From the NCBI RefSeq assembly GCF_000384295.1, contig NZ_KB913037.1, positions 3,086,649 through 3,150,648 of the forward strand: DNA of 64,000 nt, read 5' to 3'. Below the pieces are notes generated by a model. The model had not been told where the DNA came from, ran no database searches, and saw only the letters and a program-made list of their open reading frames with translations. The position numbers and the translations under genes are program-made. Shown in pieces: positions 59,204 to 64,000 of this stretch. The stretch's first letter is position 1, and each line of letters opens with the position of its first letter. The stretch comes from Amycolatopsis balhimycina FH 1894 (lineage in GTDB: Bacteria; Actinomycetota; Actinomycetes; Mycobacteriales; Pseudonocardiaceae).

Positions 59204-60409
59204 GTGCCGGCGGCCACGCGGGTCGTGATCGTGGGAGCCGCGGCCGCCGGGCTGGCGGTCGCCGAAGCGGCACGATCGGCCGGCTACGGCGGTCAGCTCG
59301 TCATGGTGGGCGAGGAAGAGCACCGGCCCTACGACCGGCCGCCGCTGTCCAAGCAGGTCCTCCTCGGGGAGTGGTCCGCCGAGCGGATCGCGCTTCGCGG
59401 CGACGCCGATCTCGGCAAGCTCGGGCTCGACCTGCGGCTGGGCGTGCCCGCCTCGGGGCTGGACACCGATGCCCGGGAACTGGCGCTGGCCGACGATTCC
59501 CGGATCGCCTTCGACGCGCTGGTCGTCTCGACGGGCGTGCGGGCGCGGAGGCTGCCCGGCGCACCTGACGCGCGCAACGTGCACGTCCTGCGCGGGCTGG
59601 ACGACGCGGTCGCGTTGCGCGAACAGCTGACGCCCGGCGCCCGGCTCGTGGTGATCGGTGCGGGTGTCCTCGGCGCCGAGGTCGCCGCCGTCGCCACCCG
59701 GCTGCGGGCCACCGTCACGCTGGTGGATCCGCTGCCCGTGCCGATGACCAGGGTCGTGGGCGCGGAGGTCGGCGAGTTCGTCGCGGATCTGCATCGTGAG
59801 CACGGCGTCGACGTGCGCTGCGGCGTGGGCGTGCGGCAGCTGCGCAAGACCGGCGCGCAGGTCGACGCGGTCGAACTCGAAGACGGCACGCTGGTTCCCG
59901 CCGACGTCGTGCTGGTCGCGATCGGCGCTGTTCCGGCGGTGGACTGGCTGCGCGGGTCCGCGGTGCCGCTGGGCGGCCGCCGGCCCGGGGAGGGCGCGGG
60001 CGGAGTCCTGTGCGCGGCCGGTGGCCGGGCGATCGAGGGCGTTTACGCGGCCGGGGACGTGGCGGCCTGGCGCACCCCGGACGGTGACGGCCACCTGCGC
60101 GTCGAGCACCGTCTCAATGCGACGGAACAGGGCCGCGCGGTGGCGAAGTCCATTGTGGACCCCGCGTTCCGGCACGTTCCCGCCGTGCCCTACTTCTGGT
60201 CCGACCAGTACGACGTGAAGATCCAGTCCTTCGGGCTGCCCGCCCCGGAGGACGAGTTCGTCGTCGTCGACGGCTCACTCGCCGAGCGTCGCTTCGTCGG
60301 GGCGTATCTGCGGGCCGGGGTGGTGACCGGCGCACTGGGCGTCGGCATGCCCCGTCAGCTCCGCGCGTGGCGAACCCGGGTCGGCGAACCCGTGCCACGC
60401 ACCATTTGA
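59204..60409 (+). CDS. NAD(P)H-ferredoxin reductase (putidaredoxin-reductase type)
   Basis: A 401-residue FAD/NAD reductase: FAD motif 'VVIVGAAAAGLAVAEAA' (7-23), 'HRPYDRPPLSKQVL' (~44), NAD motif 'LVVIGAGVLGAEVAAV' (~147) and 'EGVYAAGDVAAW' (~282) near the FAD end. It carries electrons from NAD(P)H to the ferredoxin encoded just upstream. Overlapping gene spacing and order show it belongs to the downstream P450. Confidence 0.94.
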   Translation: MPAATRVVIVGAAAAGLAVAEAARSAGYGGQLVMVGEEEHRPYDRPPLSKQVLLGEWSAERIALRGDADLGKLGLDLRLGVPASGLDTDARELALADDSRIAFDALVVSTGVRARRLPGAPDARNVHVLRGLDDAVALREQLTPGARLVVIGAGVLGAEVAAVATRLRATVTLVDPLPVPMTRVVGAEVGEFVADLHREHGVDVRCGVGVRQLRKTGAQVDAVELEDGTLVPADVVLVAIGAVPAVDWLRGSAVPLGGRRPGEGAGGVLCAAGGRAIEGVYAAGDVAAWRTPDGDGHLRVEHRLNATEQGRAVAKSIVDPAFRHVPAVPYFWSDQYDVKIQSFGLPAPEDEFVVVDGSLAERRFVGAYLRAGVVTGALGVGMPRQLRAWRTRVGEPVPRTI

Positions 60410-60433
60410 CCATCGAACCGCAGGAGATTCCCC

Positions 60434-61639
60434 ATGACCGAGACCCTCGCCGACGACCCGCTGTTCTTCCCCGCTCCCCGGAGCTGCCCCTTCAGCGCGC
60501 CCCCGGCGTACACCGAGCTGCGCGAGACCGGCGGCCTGCACAAGGTGAAGATCTGGGACGGCTCGCAGCACTGGCTCGCCACCCGGCACGAGGACATCCG
60601 CGCGGTGCTGGGCAATCCGGCGTTCAGTGCGGACGTGCGCGCCGACGGGTACCCGCTGGTACACGCCGGTCAGGAAGAGCAGCAGGGCGGCTTGTTCCTC
60701 CGGCTCGACGATCCCGAGCACGCCCGGCTGCGGCGCCTGCTGACCCGGGAGTTCAGCGTGAAAGCCACCCACGCCCTGCGGGACGAGCTGCTGGCCATCA
60801 CCGACGAGCTGATCGACGCGATGCAGGAGCACGGCGGCCCCGTCGACTTCATCAAGCACTTCGCGCTCCCGCTGCCTTCGCGGGCGATCTGCCTCATCCT
60901 CGGCGTCCCGTACGAGGACCGGGAGATCTTCCAGGGCCACGCCGACGTCGGCACGGACCTGTCGATCTCGCACGAGGACCGGATCACCGCGCACCGGGAA
61001 ACCGGCCTGTACTACCGGGAACTGATCGAGCGCAAGCGCCGCGAGCCCGGCGACGACATGATCAGCAGGCTGCTGGCCGAAGACGGGTTCACGGCCGAGG
61101 ACCTGCCCCGGCTCGTGGGGATCCTGGTGGGTGCCGGGCACGAGACCACGGCCAACATGCTGGGTCTCGGCACGCTGGCGTTGCTGCTGAACGACACCGA
61201 GCGCGAGCGGCTGCGGGCACACCCGGAGCTGGCTCCCACCACGGCGGAGGAGATGCTGCGGTACTGGAGCATCGTCTCCACCGACCCGCGCCGGGTCGCC
61301 CTTGACGACGTCGAGATCGGCGGGCAGCTCGTCCGCCGCGGCGAAGGGGTGATCGTTTCCCTGATCGCGGGCAACCGGGACCAGCGCGTGTTCGGCGACA
61401 CCGCCGACCAGGTCGACATCGGCCGCAACGCGCGTCAGCACGTCGCTTTCGGGTTCGGTACCCACCAGTGCCTCGGGCAGAACCTCGCGCGCGTGGAGAT
61501 GCAGGTGGCGTGGCCGCGGTTGTTCGAGCGGATCCCGGACCTGCGGCTCGCGATCGGCGAGGACGAGGTTCCGTTCAAGCGGAACTCGATCGTCTACGGC
61601 GTCAAGGAGCTGCCGGTCACGTGGGGCACGGAGAAATGA
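60434..61639 (+). CDS. cytochrome P450
   Basis: A 401-residue P450 with a canonical I-helix 'VGAGHETTANML' (~236), ExxR in 'EEMLRYWS' and heme motif 'FGFGTHQCLGQNLAR' (Cys ~350). CAGGAG precedes the ATG. It lies directly after ferredoxin and reductase genes and overlaps the SDR gene by 4 bp. The hydroxylated product is probably oxidised further by that SDR. Substrate unknown; the CMD-family protein at the operon end hints at aromatic or lactone chemistry. Confidence 0.94.
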   Translation: MTETLADDPLFFPAPRSCPFSAPPAYTELRETGGLHKVKIWDGSQHWLATRHEDIRAVLGNPAFSADVRADGYPLVHAGQEEQQGGLFLRLDDPEHARLRRLLTREFSVKATHALRDELLAITDELIDAMQEHGGPVDFIKHFALPLPSRAICLILGVPYEDREIFQGHADVGTDLSISHEDRITAHRETGLYYRELIERKRREPGDDMISRLLAEDGFTAEDLPRLVGILVGAGHETTANMLGLGTLALLLNDTERERLRAHPELAPTTAEEMLRYWSIVSTDPRRVALDDVEIGGQLVRRGEGVIVSLIAGNRDQRVFGDTADQVDIGRNARQHVAFGFGTHQCLGQNLARVEMQVAWPRLFERIPDLRLAIGEDEVPFKRNSIVYGVKELPVTWGTEK

Positions 61640-62439
61640 CCTCGACGGCACCAGGCGGCCACCTGGCCGGCCGCGGCACCCGGCTCGCCGGGCTCGGCGC
61701 ACTGGTCTCCGGGGCCGGGAGCGCCGGTGACCTGCTCGGCACCGGCGCGGCCACGGCGGCACTGTTCGCGGCCCAGGGCGCGGTCACCGGAGTGCTGGAC
61801 GTGTCCCCCGAGCGGGCGGCGGCCACCTGTGACCTGATCGAACGGCACGGTGGCACCGCGATCGCGCTGACCGCGGACATCACCGACGCCGACGCGGTGC
61901 GGACGGTCGTGGCGGAGTTCGCCGCCGAGGCGGGCCGGCTCGACGTGGTCGTGAACAACACCGGCATCAGCGCCGGCGAGTGGGACCAGGTGTTCGCCGT
62001 CAACGCGAAGGGCACGATGCTGGTCAGCGAAGCCGCGTATCCGCACCTCGTCCGCAGTCCCGCCGCCTCGGTGATCAACGTTTCCACGATCGCGGCGCTC
62101 CGGGGCTTCGGCAGCGGGGCCTACGCGGCCAGCAAGGGCGCGGTCGTCTCGATGACCACCGACTACGCCTACCGGTGGGGACCGGACGGCATCCGGGTCA
62201 ACTGCCTCGTGCCGGGGCACCTGAACACCCCCATCGGGAACCAGGGCGGAGCGGGAGCAAAGGAAGCCCGCCGCAAGGCCAACCTGCTCGGCACGGACGG
62301 GGACGCCTGGGACCTCGCGTGGGCGGCGCTGTTCCTCGCCGGTCCGGAGTCCCGGTTCGTCACCGGCGTGACGTTGCCCGTCGACGCCGGCACGACGATG
62401 GCCACCGGGCTCGCCATGGTGGGCCGGATGACGTCGTGA
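61636..62439 (+). CDS. SDR-family oxidoreductase
   Basis: A 267-residue SDR. The nucleotide motif is stretched ('SGAGSAGDLLGTGAATA'), unlike the compact GxxxGxG. 'VVNNTGIS' replaces NNAG, Ser is in 'NVSTIAA' and YxxxK in 'YAASK' (~160). An ~15-residue N-terminal tail precedes the fold. It overlaps the P450 stop, so it likely oxidises the P450 product. Confidence 0.9.
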   Translation: MTSTAPGGHLAGRGTRLAGLGALVSGAGSAGDLLGTGAATAALFAAQGAVTGVLDVSPERAAATCDLIERHGGTAIALTADITDADAVRTVVAEFAAEAGRLDVVVNNTGISAGEWDQVFAVNAKGTMLVSEAAYPHLVRSPAASVINVSTIAALRGFGSGAYAASKGAVVSMTTDYAYRWGPDGIRVNCLVPGHLNTPIGNQGGAGAKEARRKANLLGTDGDAWDLAWAALFLAGPESRFVTGVTLPVDAGTTMATGLAMVGRMTS

Positions 62440-62449
62440 CCGGTGACCG

Positions 62450-63133
62450 ATGATGGTGCCCATGAACACCAGCCGGACCGGTGACGACGAGAGTTCGCCG
62501 GAAGCACGCAGGTCACGCAGTCCCCGGGGCCAGGGCGAGCGGTTGCGCGCGGAGATCCTGGGCGCGGTGGCGCGCCTGCTCGACGAGCAGGTGCGCCACC
62601 CCGACCTGAGCCTGTCGCTGCGTGAGGTGGCGAGGGAGACCGGGATCGCCACCCAGAGCGTCTACCTGCATTTCGCGAGCAAGGAATCCCTGGCCTGGGC
62701 GGTCGCGGCCGACGGGTACGACCGGCTCGTCGCGGCGATGCGCGAGGCCGAGCGCACCACGGCGGGGAGCGCGGCCGACCGGCTCCGCGTCCAGGCGCAC
62801 GTGTTCTGGCGGTTCGCCAAGGACAACCGCGGCGTGTTCCGGCTGATGTTCGGCCACGACCTGACCCGGCTGGACCCGGACGACGCCCAGAAGCACCCCG
62901 GCGGCCTGCTCTGGCACCAGTGGATCGACGCGGTGCGGGCGTGCGAGGCCGAGGGCCACGTCCGGCCGGAGGAGGCCGAACAGGTCGCCCTGCACCTCTG
63001 GTCGGGACTGCTGGGCCGGTTCGCGCTGTGGTCGACGACGTTCGGCCGCGACGACGCCGCCGACCCGGCGGCGTTCACCGACTACCTCGTCGACCGGACC
63101 CTGGCCGGGAGCACGACGAAAGGGCCACGATGA
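62450..63133 (+). CDS. TetR-family transcriptional regulator
   Basis: A 227-residue TetR protein (start could be 62450, 62453 or 62462; no clear ribosome site). The helix-turn-helix is 'LSLREVARETGIATQSVYLHF' (~54-74) after a long basic N-terminus, and the C-terminal helices match TetR_C type ('FWRFAKDNRGVFRLMFGHD'). It sits inside the ferredoxin-P450 operon and probably represses it through ACCTGACA-N16-TGTCAGGT. Confidence 0.88.
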   Translation: MMVPMNTSRTGDDESSPEARRSRSPRGQGERLRAEILGAVARLLDEQVRHPDLSLSLREVARETGIATQSVYLHFASKESLAWAVAADGYDRLVAAMREAERTTAGSAADRLRVQAHVFWRFAKDNRGVFRLMFGHDLTRLDPDDAQKHPGGLLWHQWIDAVRACEAEGHVRPEEAEQVALHLWSGLLGRFALWSTTFGRDDAADPAAFTDYLVDRTLAGSTTKGPR

Positions 63134-63606
63134 CGAACGACAGCGGTGACAACCGGGGCTCCGCCCCGGGCCGGGGGCTCCGCCACCCGGAACCCCCAAA
63201 ATGCAGCTCCGGCCGCACGACAGCGGCACGGCGCTCGGATGGCGCGGAGGTCGTCCGCCGGATGTTCGGCCAGGCGTTCCTGGACCGCACGATGGGCGGA
63301 CTCTCGCAGGGCGAAGGCGCACCCGCCGCGATGGCCGGTCTCGCACTCGAACAGTGCTACGGCGACGTGTGGACCCGGCCGGGTTTGAGCCCGCGCGAGC
63401 GCAGCCTGATCACGCTGGGCATCCTCATCGCCGCCGGGCATCCCGACGAGCTGGCCAACCACGTGCTGGGCGCCCGCGGCAACGGCCTCACGCGCGACGA
63501 ACTGGCCGAGCTGGCCCTGCACTCGGTGCCCTACGTCGGCTTCCCCGCGGCGGGCCAGGCGATGGGCAAGATCCTCGAGGCGTGGGCCGACGCGGAGAAA
63601 CCGTGA
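63130..63606 (+). CDS. carboxymuconolactone-decarboxylase-family protein
   Basis: A 158-residue CMD-fold protein: 'LEQCYGDVWTRPGLSPRERSL' shape (~74-94) followed by 'ILIAAGHPDELANHVLGARGNG', where the His is the conserved CMD residue. It lacks the CxxC of AhpD peroxidases, so it is closer to PcaC-type decarboxylases or lactone isomerases. The N-terminal ~30 residues are encoded by a GGGGGCTCC-type repeat and look foreign to the fold. ATG 63130 overlaps the TetR stop. Confidence 0.85.
   Translation: MTNDSGDNRGSAPGRGLRHPEPPKCSSGRTTAARRSDGAEVVRRMFGQAFLDRTMGGLSQGEGAPAAMAGLALEQCYGDVWTRPGLSPRERSLITLGILIAAGHPDELANHVLGARGNGLTRDELAELALHSVPYVGFPAAGQAMGKILEAWADAEKP
63152..63200 (+). repeat. REP-like GGGGCTCCGCC repeat inside a coding region
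   Basis: Two copies of a GGGGCTCCGCC-type unit (63155-63165 and 63174-63184) are followed by 'acccggaaccccc', giving hairpin-forming DNA of the kind usually intergenic in actinomycetes. Here it lies in frame in the first 25 codons of the CMD gene. Confidence 0.6.
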
Positions 63607-63639
63607 CGGCGAAGCACGGGTAGCCGATCGGAGCCCCTG

Positions 63640-64000
63640 CTCGGTGACGGCATCCGTGCGATCGCCTACGACCAGCGCGATTCCGGAGCGTCGGTCACCC
63701 CGCCCGGCCCCTACGGCATCCCCGACCTGGCCGCGGACTGCGCCGCGCTCATCCGGGGGCTCGGGTACGAACGAGCGCACGTCTTCGGATCCTCGTACGG
63801 CGGCTTCATCGCCCTGCAGGTCGCGGTCTCGGTGCCCGACGTCGTGCAGTCGCTGACGGTATGCACTCGGCGGTGCGGCGGCTCGTGTTCGGTCCGGAGC
63901 GGGACTGGATCCGGCATCTCGCTCTGTACGTCGCCATCACCGACATGCCCGGTGAGGCCGATGCCGGAGCCGAGCGGATCAATCCCCTGTACAGCTATCC
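63640..64000 (+). pseudogene. alpha/beta hydrolase, 5'-truncated and frameshifted, running off the window
   Basis: From about 63640 a frame without a start codon reads 'DGIRAIAYDQRDSGAS', 'DCAALIRGLGYERAHVFG' and the nucleophile elbow 'FGSSYGGFIALQ', the core of a proline-iminopeptidase/haloalkane-dehalogenase-like hydrolase. Near 63860 it breaks; another frame continues 'RRLVFGPERDWIRHLALY' and 'GAERINPLYSY' to the window edge. The N-terminal ~40 residues are missing as well. Non-functional as seen; the 3' end lies outside. Confidence 0.75.

Noticed and set aside
1..64000. CRISPR arrays, rRNA or tRNA genes
   Set aside because: I found no regularly spaced direct repeats and no recognisable tRNA or rRNA sequence by reading; a tRNAscan and Infernal run would confirm this.

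Overview
The DNA is very GC-rich, with G/C-ending codons, many GTG starts and 4-bp ATGA/GTGA gene overlaps. It encodes an F420-dependent glucose-6-phosphate dehydrogenase, several F420/LLM enzymes, a mycothiol-type DinB protein, Lsr2, a mycobacterial-type truncated hemoglobin and a lysine 6-aminotransferase. This points to an actinomycete, most likely a Pseudonocardiaceae member such as Amycolatopsis. That is inferred from content; no rRNA or other marker gene is present. The window looks like accessory chromosome: redox enzymes, about ten one-component regulators, a two-component system, small biosynthetic operons and a striking number of decayed genes.

Region 1 (0-14 kb) is a redox 'tailoring' island without a recognisable core enzyme. 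It holds two SgcJ/EcaC proteins, a wrecked acyl-CoA-dehydrogenase-type hydroxylase, two LLM oxidoreductases, an SDR, a P450 followed by fgd and an Ada-like regulator that has lost both methyl-acceptor cysteines. An ECF sigma factor with a shortened C-terminus, an exported bicovalent FAD oxidase, a RibD/DHFR-like reductase and a DHA2 exporter complete it. Fgd could recharge F420 for LLM enzymes nearby.

Region 2 (14-27.5 kb) has an amidase next to a deleted SDR, three MmyB-type XRE regulators, a zinc alcohol dehydrogenase and a PaoABC-like molybdenum hydroxylase operon with a Tat signal. A palindrome, GGTGTAC-N5-GTACACC, recurs beside the regulators and upstream of the dehydrogenase and Mo-enzyme operons, suggesting a small regulon. 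Two near-identical 160-bp elements in opposite orientation (8183-8342 and 26464-26622) bracket about 18 kb.

Region 3 (27.5-46 kb) holds an ArsR/AHA1/DinB operon with twin operators, glbN, a secreted EF-hand protein, an ECF sigma/Rieske pair, Lsr2, TetR units with clear operators, two genes with internal deletions, an esterase, a two-component system, a HTH/hydrolase/CPBP-protease group and an IS110 remnant.

Region 4 (46.0-53.2 kb) is the most interesting: a tight seven-gene operon of a cysteine-synthase-like PLP enzyme, an EamA exporter, lysine 6-aminotransferase, two tandem HxE-type 2-oxoglutarate oxygenases, a FemAB/GNAT-like transferase and an adenylate-forming ligase. It looks like a small lysine- or amino-acid-derived metabolite pathway with no NRPS or PKS.

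Region 5 (53.2-64 kb) has a HxlR/SDR pair, a second (non-exported) PaoABC-like operon under a TetR operator, and a ferredoxin, ferredoxin reductase, P450, SDR, TetR and CMD operon behind its own palindrome. The window ends in a frameshifted alpha/beta hydrolase.
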